A stretch of DNA of 64,000 nucleotides, taken from the NCBI GenBank assembly GCA_028287035.1, contig JAQBQL010000222.1, forward strand, positions 1 through 64,000, in the 5' to 3' direction. Source of the stretch: Labilithrix sp. (GTDB taxonomy: Bacteria; Myxococcota; Polyangia; Polyangiales; Polyangiaceae). The notes beneath the pieces are model-generated. The model ran no database searches. It was not told the origin of the DNA and saw only the letters and a list, made by a program, of their open reading frames with translations. This document shows positions 26,711 through 35,351 of the stretch, in pieces (position 1 is the first letter of the stretch; each line of letters starts with the position of its first letter). The translations under genes were made by a program, and so were the position numbers.

Positions 26711-26728
26711 GGCGGGGGCATTACGCCC

Positions 26729-26734
26729 TAAGTT
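26729..26734 (+). promoter_or_regulatory. -10-like hexamer TAAGTT, leaderless zinc-ribbon gene
   Basis: TAAGTT ends 6 nt before the ATG at 26741, within the 30-bp gap to the divergent leucine-rich-repeat gene. There is no Shine-Dalgarno. Confidence 0.45.
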
Positions 26735-26740
26735 CCCGGC

Positions 26741-26995
26741 ATGCGCGAGCGCAAATGCGCGTGTGGGCACACGCGGTCCCATCCCGAGGTCCAGCAGGAG
26801 CCCGAGTACACGCTGTGGGGCTGGATCCAGCTCAGCATGCTCGGCCTCACGCCCCAGCCCGATCACATCGTCTTCCGGTGCATACGTTGCCGGAAGAGCC
26901 TCGGGGTCTCGCGTGACCCCGAGCTCCTGAAGCGCAAGGGAGCGACGACGCCGGACGCGCCGCCGCCGCCCGCGCCCCCCGCCGCTCCGGGCTGA
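26741..26995 (+). CDS. Small zinc-ribbon-like protein
   Basis: 84 residues. A CACGH pair near the N-terminus and CIRC around residue 48 form a likely four-cysteine zinc site (CxC and CxxC). The tail is a proline- and alanine-rich stretch. There is no signal peptide or membrane segment, so it is probably cytoplasmic. The function is unknown. It is divergent from the leucine-rich-repeat lipoprotein and followed by the TerB-like gene on the same strand. Confidence 0.6.
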   Translation: MRERKCACGHTRSHPEVQQEPEYTLWGWIQLSMLGLTPQPDHIVFRCIRCRKSLGVSRDPELLKRKGATTPDAPPPPAPPAAPG

Positions 26996-27036
26996 GGCTT
27001 TCGTCGGGGGTGCTCGTCGTGCGAGCATCCGCCGCC

Positions 27037-27432
27037 ATGACGTCGCGCGCCATCGAGGCCGAGATCGGCCTGTGCCTGCTCTTCTCCGCGGTCGACGGTG
27101 ACATCTCCGAGGCCGAGATCGGCGCGCTCTCCACGCGGGTGGGCGTCCTCCTCGGCGACGACTTCGACCCCATGCGACTGCCGGCGATCCTGGAGGGCGA
27201 GATGGGACGCATCGGCTCCCTCGGCGTCGACGCCTACGTCGCGAAGCTCGCCGACCGGATCGCCGAGCCGCGACGCTTCGAGGCGGTGCGCGCGGCGTGC
27301 GCGGTGGCGTGCGCCGACGGCCTCGCGCCCGAGGAGGAGGAGGTCGTTCGCCAGGTCTGCGGCGCTCTCGCCCTCGATGCCGACAGCCTCATCGCTCGGG
27401 CCTGCACGGCCCGCCGCCGCCCCCATCCCTAG
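27037..27432 (+). CDS. TerB-like (tellurite-resistance type) helical protein
   Basis: 131 residues. The N-terminal segment LLFSAVDGDISEAEIGALS and a second, similar one, AACAVACADGLAPEEEEVVR, have the acidic, helix-loop-helix appearance of TerB domains, which are often fused or linked to membrane-stress systems. No other ter genes are nearby. The ATG at 27037 was chosen because the preceding in-frame codons do not look like part of the domain. The assignment is by pattern and moderate in strength. Confidence 0.6.
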   Translation: MTSRAIEAEIGLCLLFSAVDGDISEAEIGALSTRVGVLLGDDFDPMRLPAILEGEMGRIGSLGVDAYVAKLADRIAEPRRFEAVRAACAVACADGLAPEEEEVVRQVCGALALDADSLIARACTARRRPHP

Positions 27433-27447
27433 GCGGGTCCCTGGCCA

Positions 27448-27467
27448 TTGTTGCACCTGTTGAACAA
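27448..27467. promoter_or_regulatory. Imperfect palindrome upstream of yceI-like gene
   Basis: TTGTT at 27448-27452 and AACAA at 27463-27467 form 5-bp arms around a 10-bp centre, about 80 bp upstream of the YceI start. This AT-rich patch is unusual in the region and could be an operator. Nothing more supports it. Confidence 0.25.
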
Positions 27468-27549
27468 TCCGTTCCGGGCGGCGGAGCTATTCGACAACAA
27501 CGCTTCGTCGCATCGTCGCATCGGTCAGGAACACAGGAGACGAGAGAAC

Positions 27550-28083
27550 ATGGCAAACAGCACCTGGACGATCGACGGCGCCCATTCCAGCGCAACCTTC
27601 AGCGTCCGCCACTTGATGATCACGAACGTCCGCGGCGAGTTCGGCAAGGTGACCGGTGAGGTCTCCTTCGACCCCGAGAACCCCGAGGCGGCCACCGCCC
27701 ACGCGACGATCGAGGTCGGCTCGATCAACACCCGCGACGCGGGCCGCGATACGCACCTCAAGAGCGCTGATTTCTTCGACGTCGAGAAGTTCCCGAGCAT
27801 CGGCTTCACCTCGAAGTCCGTGAAGAAGACGAGCAAGGGCCTCGAGCTCACCGGCGAGCTGACGATCCGCGACGCCTCCCGCACCGTGGTCCTCGAGGTC
27901 GAGGGTCCGAGCGGCGAGCAGAAGGATCCCTGGGGTAACACGCGCATCGGCGCGTCGGCGCGGACCAAGATCAAGCGCTCCGAGTTCGGTATCACCTGGA
28001 ACGCGGCCCTCGAGCTCGGCGGCGTCGCCGTCGGCGACGAGGTGACCATCGACATCGACGTATCTCTCGTGAAGGCGAAGTGA
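27550..28083 (+). CDS. YceI-family lipid-binding-type protein (cytoplasmic form)
   Basis: 177 residues of the YceI lipocalin-like barrel family. Features are WTIDGAHSSATFSVRHLMIT at the start, TRDAGRDTHLKSADFFDVEKFP in the middle and IKRSEFGITWNAALELGGV with GDEVTIDIDVSLV at the end. Known members bind isoprenoids such as polyprenyl chains. This copy has no signal peptide although many YceI proteins are periplasmic. AGGAGA lies about 9 nt before the ATG. The next gene encodes a second, exported YceI protein and overlaps by 4 nt. Confidence 0.92.
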   Translation: MANSTWTIDGAHSSATFSVRHLMITNVRGEFGKVTGEVSFDPENPEAATAHATIEVGSINTRDAGRDTHLKSADFFDVEKFPSIGFTSKSVKKTSKGLELTGELTIRDASRTVVLEVEGPSGEQKDPWGNTRIGASARTKIKRSEFGITWNAALELGGVAVGDEVTIDIDVSLVKAK

Positions 28084-28739
28084 AAAATCCCATGACCATC
28101 TCGTTCCGTGCAGCGGTTCTCGCTCTGACCACCATCACCCTCGTCGCCGGCTGCGACGACCCCTCGAAGGGCAAGGCGAAGGCGACCACCGGCGAGGCCG
28201 TCAGCGCGACCGCGCAGGCCTCCACCGCCGCCTCCACGAAGTACGCCTTCGACCAGACGAGCTCGAAGATCCAGTGGGTCGGCTCGAAGGTGACCGGCAA
28301 GCACGACGGCAGCTTCGAGAAGTTCACGGGCTCCGTGGACGTCGTCGACGGCTCGCCCGAGAAGAGCAAGGTCACCGTCGACATCGACACGACCAGCATC
28401 AAGGCCGACGACGAGAAGCTCACCGGCCACCTCAAGACGCCCGACTTCTTCGACGTCGAGAAGCACCCGAAGGCAACGTTCGTCTCGACCGAGATCAAGA
28501 AGGGCGGCGAGAAGGGCGCGAGCCACACCGTCACCGGCAATCTCACGATCAAGGGGATCTCGAAGTCGATCACGTTCCCGGCGACCATCTCGGTCAGCGG
28601 CGACAGCGCGAACGTCGACGCCGAGTTCTCGATCAACCGGCGCGATTACTCGATCAACTACGCGGGCAAGGCGAACGATCTCATCCGCGACGACGTCGTC
28701 CTCAAGCTGACCATCAAGGGCAAGAAGGCCTCTTCCTAG
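28080..28739 (+). CDS. YceI-family lipoprotein
   Basis: 219 residues from a GTG that overlaps the preceding stop codon (GTGA at 28080-28083). An ATG at 28092 in the same frame is an alternative start. A signal peptide ends LVAGC, a good lipobox. After a Lys/Ala/Thr-rich linker comes a YceI barrel: YAFDQTSSKIQWVGSKVTG, KLTGHLKTPDFFDVEKHP and INRRDYSINYAGKANDLIRD. It is probably the membrane-anchored periplasmic partner of the cytoplasmic copy upstream; both would handle a hydrophobic prenyl-type ligand. This is inferred from the family. Confidence 0.9.
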   Translation: MKNPMTISFRAAVLALTTITLVAGCDDPSKGKAKATTGEAVSATAQASTAASTKYAFDQTSSKIQWVGSKVTGKHDGSFEKFTGSVDVVDGSPEKSKVTVDIDTTSIKADDEKLTGHLKTPDFFDVEKHPKATFVSTEIKKGGEKGASHTVTGNLTIKGISKSITFPATISVSGDSANVDAEFSINRRDYSINYAGKANDLIRDDVVLKLTIKGKKASS

Positions 28740-28776
28740 CGAGCGGTGAACACAGGCGTGTGGCAAGGCGCTGCGC

Positions 28777-28782
28777 TATGCT
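28777..28782 (+). promoter_or_regulatory. -10-like hexamer TATGCT, leaderless small membrane protein
   Basis: TATGCT ends 7 nt before the ATG at 28790. It overlaps an in-frame ATG at 28778, which is therefore the less likely start. Confidence 0.5.
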
Positions 28783-28789
28783 CCCGCGC

Positions 28790-29263
28790 ATGACGCTCGC
28801 CTTGCTCGTGCTCGTCGCGGTGGCCTACTACCTCTACAAGAAGCGCAAGAAGAAGGGCGTCGCCGCCGACGTGGAGCGCGACTCGAGCCCCGCCCTCGAC
28901 GGCTGGATCGCCGAGGCGCTCGAGCGCGAGCTCGCCGAGGGCGCCCTCGGCCTCCGGGGCTCCACCCCCGAGGAGCGGCGCAAGCTGGCGGCCTCGCTCC
29001 GCGGCGAGCCGGATCCCGACGTCGTCTCGAAGATCGAGGACAAGGTGAAGCTCGTCGAGCTCGAGTACATGAAGTACCCGCACGAGGCCGACGCCGAGGT
29101 GACGCTCCGTGTGCGCTACGTCGACGGCACCGCCGGCACAGCCAGCAAGCGGCTCGCGTGGAAGGACGTTCCCGGCTCGATCACCGCGGACTTCGAGTCG
29201 CGCAAGACGTCGCGGATCTTCCGCACGTGGGTCTTCCCGTGGTCGCGCGCCCACGCGCTCTGA
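28790..29263 (+). CDS. Single-pass membrane protein of unknown function
   Basis: 157 residues. A short hydrophobic N-terminus (MTLALLVLVAVAYYLYKK) anchors it, followed by a very basic stop-transfer stretch (KKRKKKG). The rest is soluble and cytoplasmic: a helical acidic part, then a beta-rich end (DAEVTLRVRYVDGTAGTASK). No family is recognised. The start is chosen from the -10 hexamer; the ATG at 28778 would add four residues. It follows the YceI lipoprotein gene by 50 nt. Confidence 0.6.
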   Translation: MTLALLVLVAVAYYLYKKRKKKGVAADVERDSSPALDGWIAEALERELAEGALGLRGSTPEERRKLAASLRGEPDPDVVSKIEDKVKLVELEYMKYPHEADAEVTLRVRYVDGTAGTASKRLAWKDVPGSITADFESRKTSRIFRTWVFPWSRAHAL

Positions 29264-29284
29264 GCAGACGCAGCTTCTTGTCTC

Positions 29285-29743
29285 ATGTCCAGATTGAAGG
29301 TCGAGCTGGACGAGCCCGAACACGGGTGGATCGGACTGACTATCCAGGAAGATGGCGAAGAGCGCATTCGCTGCAGCGCTTCGCACATCGTCGACTCGTT
29401 GGAGCAGCTCGTCGGTGCGCTGCGATCGACCATCGATTCTTGCGTCGAATCCCGCGTCCTCTGGCTGGAAGAGCCTCGGGAGCTCGAGATGGTCTTCGCC
29501 CGGCGCGGGGACGAAGTGGAGCTGCGACTGGCTTCGTATTCCGATCATCGCCACCTTCGAGAAGGACGCGGCGAGCCCCTCACCTTTCGCGGCACGTCCG
29601 ACGCGATCTGTCTTCCGTTCTGGCGGGCGCTCCGCGGGTTGCAAGGCAAGTACAGTGAGGCAGAGTTTCACGAACGCTGGAAACGACCGTTCCCGGTGCG
29701 CGAGCTCGACGCCTTGACGCACGCTCTGGGCAAGGCGAAATGA
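29285..29743 (+). CDS. Hypothetical cytoplasmic protein
   Basis: 152 residues without a signal peptide, membrane helix or cysteine cluster. The N-terminus is beta-rich and acidic (MSRLKVELDEPEHGWIGLTI), followed by a helix (SASHIVDSLEQLVGALRS) and a Trp/Arg-rich C-terminal helix. The shape recalls small immunity-like proteins, but no toxin gene is next to it and no family can be assigned. Codon use is somewhat less GC-biased than in the neighbours. No clear Shine-Dalgarno or -10 is seen. Confidence 0.5.
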   Translation: MSRLKVELDEPEHGWIGLTIQEDGEERIRCSASHIVDSLEQLVGALRSTIDSCVESRVLWLEEPRELEMVFARRGDEVELRLASYSDHRHLREGRGEPLTFRGTSDAICLPFWRALRGLQGKYSEAEFHERWKRPFPVRELDALTHALGKAK

Positions 29744-29792
29744 ACCGCGGACTGCTTCAGAGCGTTCTGTAGGCAGGGTTGCCAGGTCTCGC

Positions 29793-31736
29793 ATGCTCGA
29801 TCCGATCGCGCTCGCCGTACCCTTCTTCTTCGTCCTGATCGGCATCGAGCTGGTGTGGGCGAAGCGCCGCGGCGTGAGCGTCTACCGGTTCAGTGACGCG
29901 CTCACGAACCTGAGCTGCGGGATCGGCTCGCAGATCGCCGTGCTCTTCTGGGGCGCGCTGCAGCTCGCCGTCTACGCGTGGCTCTACGAGCGGTATCGCG
30001 TGGCCACCTTCCAGCGCGCGTGGGTGCCGTGGGTCATCGCGTTCGTCGGCGTCGACCTCCTCTACTACTGGTGGCACCGCCTCAGTCACCAGGTGAACGT
30101 GCTGTGGGCCGCGCACGTCGTCCACCACCAGAGCGAGGACTACAACCTCGCCGTCGCGCTCCGGCAGTCGGTCATCACGAGCTGGACGGTCCTGCCCTTC
30201 TACCTTCCGCTCGCCCTGCTCGGCGTGCCGCCCCTCACGTACGCGATCACGGTGGCGCTCTCGACGCTCTACCAGTTCTGGATCCACACGCAGCTCGTCG
30301 GAAAGGTGAAGGGCCCCATCGAGTGGGTGCTGAACCTGCCGAGCCACCACCGCGTCCATCACGCGATCAACGACGAGTACCTGGACAAGAACTACGGAGC
30401 GACGCTCGTCGTGTGGGACCGCCTCTTCGGCACCTATGCGCCCGAGGAGGCGGCGCCCGTCTATGGCATCACGAAGCCGCTCGGCAGCTTCGACCCGGTC
30501 TGGGCGCAGGTGCACTACTGGGTCGAGCTGCGCGCCATGGCGAGGGCCGCGCGCTCGTTCCGCGAGAAGCTGGCGGTGTGGGTCGCGTCACCGGCGTGGA
30601 AGCCCGCGGGGTACGTCGTCGAGACACCGCCGGTGCAAGGCCGCGCGAAGCACGATCGTCCGCTCACGCGCCGGCTCGTCACGTACGTCGCCGTGCAGTA
30701 CGTGCTCGTCATCGCCGCGACCTTCGCGCTCATGATGTGGCACGCCGCGCTGCCTGCGGCCGTGCTGGTGCCGAGCGCGGTGGCGGTCGCCGGGGCGCTC
30801 GTCGCGGCCGGGGCGCTCCTCGAAGGTCGCCGCTGGGCGGTGCCCGCGGAGCTGGGCCGGCTGGCGCTCGCGGCGGTCGCGGTCGCGATGCTCGTGAGCA
30901 CCGGCGGATGCCGTCGCGACAAGCGCCCGGTGACCGTCACGACCATCGAGGGCCCGAGCGCCGTGCTCCCCGCCCCGCTTTCAGCGCCCGGCGGCGAGAC
31001 GCGCGTGTCACGGCGGCGGCTCGCCGTCGACGGCGTCTCGCGCGACTACCTGCTGGTCGAGCCCGCGGCGCCTCCCGCGGCGGGCACGAAGCTGCCGGTG
31101 GTCTTCGTCCTCCACGGCGACGGCGGCACCATGGAGTCGTTCCACGAGGGCTTCCCGTTCGAGAAGGCATCCGGCGACGGCGCGTACCTCGTCTACCCCG
31201 ACGGCATCCACGCGACGTGGGACCTCGACACCAAGCTGCGGAACCGGGAGGTCGCCTTCTTCGAGCACATCGCCACGGACCTCGCGGCGCGCTACCCGAT
31301 CGACCGCGCGCGCGTGTTCGCCGCCGGGTACTCGAGCGGCGGGTTCCTCGCGAACCTCGTCGCTTGCCAGAAGCCTGGCTTCTTCCGGGCCATCACCTCG
31401 AGCGCCGGGGGCGCGCCGTATCGCCAGGCGCTCGTGTGGGCCAACGGGTTCACGAAGTGTCCTGGGCAGGAGCCCACCGCGGCGCTCGCCCTGCACGGCA
31501 CGGGCGACCACAACGTCACGCTCGACAGCGGGCGCTTCTCGGCGACCTACTGGGCGTACGTCAACGGCTGCACGCAGGACGCGATGGAGACGACGGCGTA
31601 CGACGAGTGCCACGCGTACCGCGGTTGCCCCGCCGGCAAGGCGGTGGCGTGGTGCGAGGTGCCGGGGCTCGGGCACTGGGTGTGGGACCACGCCGCCGAG
31701 GCGTCCTGGACGTTCTTCCGGACGCAGTCACGCTAG
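29793..31736 (+). CDS. Fusion of sterol desaturase-type hydroxylase and lipoprotein-like PHB-depolymerase-type esterase
   Basis: 647 residues in one uninterrupted frame. Residues 1-365 are a fatty-acid hydroxylase/sterol desaturase membrane protein with its di-iron His boxes HRLSH (95-99), HVVHH (108-112) and HHRVHH (185-190), plus the C-terminal helices seen in alkylglycerol-monooxygenase-like relatives. The last hydrophobic segment ends STGGC (Cys373), exactly like a lipobox. An alpha/beta hydrolase of the PHB depolymerase/feruloyl esterase type follows: HGDGG oxyanion loop, Ser514 in GYSSG, Asp572 in GTGDHN and His628 in GLGHW. Either a true fusion puts the esterase in the periplasm, or a separate lipoprotein gene starts internally near ATG codon 366. 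It ends on the LysR stop codon (shared CTAG). Confidence 0.82.
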   Translation: MLDPIALAVPFFFVLIGIELVWAKRRGVSVYRFSDALTNLSCGIGSQIAVLFWGALQLAVYAWLYERYRVATFQRAWVPWVIAFVGVDLLYYWWHRLSHQVNVLWAAHVVHHQSEDYNLAVALRQSVITSWTVLPFYLPLALLGVPPLTYAITVALSTLYQFWIHTQLVGKVKGPIEWVLNLPSHHRVHHAINDEYLDKNYGATLVVWDRLFGTYAPEEAAPVYGITKPLGSFDPVWAQVHYWVELRAMARAARSFREKLAVWVASPAWKPAGYVVETPPVQGRAKHDRPLTRRLVTYVAVQYVLVIAATFALMMWHAALPAAVLVPSAVAVAGALVAAGALLEGRRWAVPAELGRLALAAVAVAMLVSTGGCRRDKRPVTVTTIEGPSAVLPAPLSAPGGETRVSRRRLAVDGVSRDYLLVEPAAPPAAGTKLPVVFVLHGDGGTMESFHEGFPFEKASGDGAYLVYPDGIHATWDLDTKLRNREVAFFEHIATDLAARYPIDRARVFAAGYSSGGFLANLVACQKPGFFRAITSSAGGAPYRQALVWANGFTKCPGQEPTAALALHGTGDHNVTLDSGRFSATYWAYVNGCTQDAMETTAYDECHAYRGCPAGKAVAWCEVPGLGHWVWDHAAEASWTFFRTQSR

Positions 31737-32635
31737 ACGCGGTGCACGAGCGAGCCGAGGCCGCGGAGGAGGTGCTCGCGCAGGGCAACGACCCGCTGCG
31801 GGACGAACCGCGCCGACGGATAGGCGATGTGGAGCGGCGCCGAGCGCGTCGACCATGACGGAAGGACGCGGCGGACGCGTCCCGTGCGTTCCGCCGCGAC
31901 GAGGATGAACGAGGGGAGGAGCCCCACGCCCGCGCCCGACATGACCGACGCGCGGACGTACGAGAGGTCGTCACAGCCAATCGCGCCCGTCACGTCGACC
32001 GCGGCGGTCTCGGCCCCGTCGGCGCTCGCGAGCGCCCAGGTCGATCGACCGTTCACGGGGCGGAAGAGGACGCACTCGTGCTCGGCGAGCTCGGCGACCG
32101 CCGCCGGGGTCCCGCGGCGGGCCAGGTAGCGCGGGGACGCATACACGAAGGACTCGATGTCGCCGACGCGGCGCGCGATGAGCGACGAGTCCCGCAGCGG
32201 GCCGGCGCGGACCGCGAGGTCCACCCCCTCGGCCACGAGGTCGACGACGCGCCCGGTCAACTTCAGCTCGACGCGGATGCCCGGATGCTTCCTGGTGAAC
32301 CGGCGGACGAGCGGCGCAAGCGCCCAGATGCCGAGGTCGGTCGGAGCGGTGAGCCGGACGACGCCGCTCAGCTCGGTCTGCGCCTCGGCCGCGGCGGTGG
32401 TCGCCTCGTCGATGTCGGTGAGCGCATGCGACGCGCGCTCGTAGAAGGCCGCGCCCGCGTCGGTGAGGTGCAGCTGCCGCGTCGTGCGGTGGAGCAGGCG
32501 GATGCCGAGGTCCTGCTCGAGCTGCGAGACGCTTCGACTCACCGACGACTTCGGCAGGCCGAGCGAGCGCGCGGCGGCGGTGAAGCTGCCGTCCGTGACC
32601 ACGCGAACGAAGGCCGCGACCCGGTTGAGGTCCAC
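31733..32635 (-). CDS. LysR-family transcriptional regulator
   Basis: 300 residues from a GTG. The helix-turn-helix region is [20 protein letters not shown] with [16 protein letters not shown]. The effector domain includes [20 protein letters not shown], in the style of the DhcR/TdcA-like group of LysR proteins. It lies 12 nt after the tail-anchored protein gene on the same strand. Its stop codon shares the palindrome CTAG (31733-31736) with the stop of the convergent desaturase-esterase gene. No divergent partner is adjacent, so its target is not apparent. Confidence 0.9.
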   Translation of the reverse strand: MDLNRVAAFVRVVTDGSFTAAARSLGLPKSSVSRSVSQLEQDLGIRLLHRTTRQLHLTDAGAAFYERASHALTDIDEATTAAAEAQTELSGVVRLTAPTDLGIWALAPLVRRFTRKHPGIRVELKLTGRVVDLVAEGVDLAVRAGPLRDSSLIARRVGDIESFVYASPRYLARRGTPAAVAELAEHECVLFRPVNGRSTWALASADGAETAAVDVTGAIGCDDLSYVRASVMSGAGVGLLPSFILVAAERTGRVRRVLPSWSTRSAPLHIAYPSARFVPQRVVALREHLLRGLGSLVHRV

Positions 32636-32646
32636 GCTCCCCGCGC

Positions 32647-33741
32647 TCAGCTGTGGCTGAGCAGCGTCGCGGTGACGACCGCGAGGACGATGAGAACCAT
32701 GATCACCGCGACGGCGACGCCGAGGTTCTTCTTGCGACGGCTCCCGTCGAAGCCGGAGATGTCGACGGCGCCGACGTTCTCGAGATCGAGCTTGGGGCGC
32801 GTGGAGGGCATGACCGTCACGCCATAGGTGCCCTGCGGGGGCAGCGAGATCTTCGGCAGCGGCCGCGCCTCGAGGGCGGCGCTGCGAGCGCGGGCGTCCG
32901 GTGCCTCCATCGCGTCCGGCGCCAGGCTGATCAGCTCGGGCGCGAGCGAGGCCATCGCGACCGGGATGGAAGGGTGGGCGCCGATCGCGGAGAGCTTCGC
33001 GGCAGCGGACGCCGGGTTGTTCGTCATGACGAGCGGCGGCGGCGGCGCCGGCCTTGCGGCAGCCGTCTTCGCGGCCTCGCCGGCGATGCGCTCGGCGCGC
33101 TCGGCCCGCGCCTCGAGCTCCTTCTGGCGCGCGACGACGGGGCCCATGGCCTCCTCGACCGCAGCGCGGACGATCGCCCACACCTCTTCGCGCATCGCGG
33201 ACGGGAGCGGCGCGGCGGCGGCAGCGGCAGTCGTCGCAGCGGCCGCACCACGCGCGGCGCTCGTGGCGCTCGGCAGGCCGCCGATGCCGGGCGACGTCTG
33301 GTAGGGGCCACGCACCGTGCCAGGAGCGGCGGCGGCGGGGGCGCGCTCGCCCCCGCTCGCGACCGCGGGCGCACCCTTGACGGAGGGAACGTTGCGAGGC
33401 GTGACGGGCAGCTCGTCGTGCATGCTCGTCACGGTGTCCGCATCCGCGGCATCCCAGCTGTCCGACTCGGGCTCGTCGGGATGGCGCTGCGGCGCCACGT
33501 TCGGGACATTCGTGCCGACCGCCTGCGTGGCGGTCGCGCCGGTCGTGCTCGCCATCGGCGCTCGGGGCGCGCCGGGCGCGACCACCGGCGGTCGCGGGGT
33601 CATCGGTCTTGCGGCCGTCGGCGCCGCGCGGGGCACGGACGTCGCCGCTCCTGGCGTGCCCGCGGTCACGGGGCTCAGCGGTCGCGTCACGTTGCCGGGT
33701 CCACCACCTCGAGGCTCGCTCACGTGTTCAGCGTCTCTCAT
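32647..33741 (-). CDS. Tail-anchored low-complexity protein
   Basis: About 364 residues. The first 160 residues are Pro/Ala/Thr-rich and probably disordered. A helical, coiled-coil-like stretch follows ([20 protein letters not shown], then [19 protein letters not shown]). Another loose region leads to a basic patch (SRRKKN) and a C-terminal membrane helix ([20 protein letters not shown]). That topology places almost all of it in the cytoplasm. No enzymatic motif. An upstream GTG at 33759 would add six residues. It is divergent from the sigma-70 factor gene. Confidence 0.6.
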   Translation of the reverse strand: MRDAEHVSEPRGGGPGNVTRPLSPVTAGTPGAATSVPRAAPTAARPMTPRPPVVAPGAPRAPMASTTGATATQAVGTNVPNVAPQRHPDEPESDSWDAADADTVTSMHDELPVTPRNVPSVKGAPAVASGGERAPAAAAPGTVRGPYQTSPGIGGLPSATSAARGAAAATTAAAAAAPLPSAMREEVWAIVRAAVEEAMGPVVARQKELEARAERAERIAGEAAKTAAARPAPPPPLVMTNNPASAAAKLSAIGAHPSIPVAMASLAPELISLAPDAMEAPDARARSAALEARPLPKISLPPQGTYGVTVMPSTRPKLDLENVGAVDISGFDGSRRKKNLGVAVAVIMVLIVLAVVTATLLSHS

Positions 33742-33874
33742 TCTCGCGCTGCGCGCCACGCCAGAGTGAGCGGACCGAGCACCGCAGCGCGAGCGCGGCC
33801 CGGAAAGTGCTCTCTGGATCCAAACAATTCGCTACCCGCCGCGGGCGGCAGACATCTCGATGCTTATGGTTCTC

Positions 33875-33888
33875 ACTCGCACACGAGT
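33875..33888. promoter_or_regulatory. Palindrome ACTCG-CACA-CGAGT before the sigma-70 gene
   Basis: A 14-bp element with perfect 5-bp arms lies 30 bp before the sigma factor ATG, in a 177-bp divergent region. TATGGT at 33865-33870 just upstream is a possible -10, which would put the palindrome at the transcription start. An operator is possible. Confidence 0.3.
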
Positions 33889-33918
33889 TGCAGTCTGACT
33901 CAATCGGGACGCCGCCTC

Positions 33919-35283
33919 ATGAACATGAACTCCTCCAAGACCCACCACGAAGTCACGGAATCGAGCTCCAGGGCGAAGCCTGCTCACGGCAGTGGTCTCC
34001 GGAAGAGCTCCGGTTCCACCGTCGAGACTCGCACGACGCGTGCGGCTCCGGCACGCGCTCGCCTTCGCGTCGAGCACGAGGTCAGGCCGCGCGCGCGCCG
34101 CACCGCGCACGAGCGCACCGACAACATGGACGTGGACGCGCTGTACCTCTCCGAGATGGCGGAGAGCAGCGTCCTCACCGCCGATCAGGAGGTCGAGATC
34201 GCGCAGGTGATCCTCGCCGCCGAGCGTCAGCTCGTCGAGGCGATCGTCCGCGCCCCCGCCGGCGCCTCCGAGCTGAAGGGCGTCCTCGCGGCGCTCGACG
34301 CCGGGCAGACCGACGTTCGCGCCGTCCTGCTCAACCCCGACCAGGCCGGGCTCGACCTGCCCGCCGCCGACGCCCGCATCCGCGCGGCGCTCGCCGGCGC
34401 CGGCACGGGCGACGAGGCTCGCGAGCACGAGCTCGTCGACACGCTTTCCGACGTCCGCCTCGACAGCGAGCTCGTCGACCGCATCGTGCTCGTCATCCAG
34501 AAGCAGGCGGCGACCTCCGCGCCCGACGCCGACGCGGCGCTCGCCATCGGCCGAGCCCGCCTCGCGCTGAAGCGCGGGAAGGAGCGCCTCGTCGTCGGCA
34601 ACCTCCGGCTCGTCGTCCTCTTCGCGCGCAAGTACCTCGGCCGCGGCGCCGCGCTGCTCGACCTCATCCAGGAGGGCAACATGGGCCTCATGCGTGCGGC
34701 CGAGAAGTTCGACCACAAGCGGGGCTTCCGCTTCAGCACGTACGCCTCGTGGTGGATCAAGCAGGCGCTGCAGCGCGCGCTGCTCGACCGCACGCTGCGT
34801 CTCCCGGTGCACGTGGCGGACGACCGGCGCCGCATCGGCAAGGTGCGCGGCACGTTCGTGACGCAGCATCGCCGCGAACCGACCGCCGAGGAGATCGCGA
34901 AGCTCTGCGGCCTCGCCAAGGATCGCGTCGAGAACATCCTCACCCTCCCCTCGCAGCCCGCGAGCCTCGACACCCCGATGGGCGAGGACGGCGACGCGAC
35001 GCTCGCCGACCTGGTCCCCGCGTCGGCCGAGCTGCCCGACGCCACCGTTGCGCTGCGCGCGCTCGGCGGCCACATCGAGACGCTCATGACCATCCTCAGC
35101 CCCCGTGAACGCGAGGTCCTGAAGCTGCGCTTCGGGATGGGCGGTGGCCGCGAGCACACCCTGGAGGAGGTGGGGCGCGAGCTCTCCCTCACCCGCGAGC
35201 GCATCCGCCAGATCGAGCGGGCGGCGCTCGACAAGCTCCGCGCCCGCGAGGGGCGCGTCGAGCTGCGAAGCTATCTCGACTGA
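33919..35283 (+). CDS. Sigma-70 family (group 1/2-like) RNA polymerase sigma factor
   Basis: 454 residues. A basic, Ser-rich N-terminal leader precedes region 1.2 ([22 protein letters not shown]). An unusual insertion of about 110 residues precedes region 2 ([51 protein letters not shown]). Region 3 contains [15 protein letters not shown]. Region 4 contains [16 protein letters not shown] and [19 protein letters not shown]. It has the residues for -10 and -35 recognition and lacks the long region 1.1 of a housekeeping RpoD, so it looks like an alternative group 2 factor such as the SigB/SigC/RpoS types of myxobacteria. Confidence 0.9.
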   Translation: MNMNSSKTHHEVTESSSRAKPAHGSGLRKSSGSTVETRTTRAAPARARLRVEHEVRPRARRTAHERTDNMDVDALYLSEMAESSVLTADQEVEIAQVILAAERQLVEAIVRAPAGASELKGVLAALDAGQTDVRAVLLNPDQAGLDLPAADARIRAALAGAGTGDEAREHELVDTLSDVRLDSELVDRIVLVIQKQAATSAPDADAALAIGRARLALKRGKERLVVGNLRLVVLFARKYLGRGAALLDLIQEGNMGLMRAAEKFDHKRGFRFSTYASWWIKQALQRALLDRTLRLPVHVADDRRRIGKVRGTFVTQHRREPTAEEIAKLCGLAKDRVENILTLPSQPASLDTPMGEDGDATLADLVPASAELPDATVALRALGGHIETLMTILSPREREVLKLRFGMGGGREHTLEEVGRELSLTRERIRQIERAALDKLRAREGRVELRSYLD

Positions 35284-35351
35284 GCGCCTTCGCCCCGGCG
35301 CGAGCGCTTCGGGCTTGAAAGATCCGCCCGCGCCCCCCATCGTCGCCCGCG

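Noticed and set aside
24688..26916. A 742-codon open frame on the plus strand across the membrane protein and leucine-rich-repeat genes
   Set aside because: Same mirrored composition, and the minus strand encodes a clear membrane protein and a repeat protein there.
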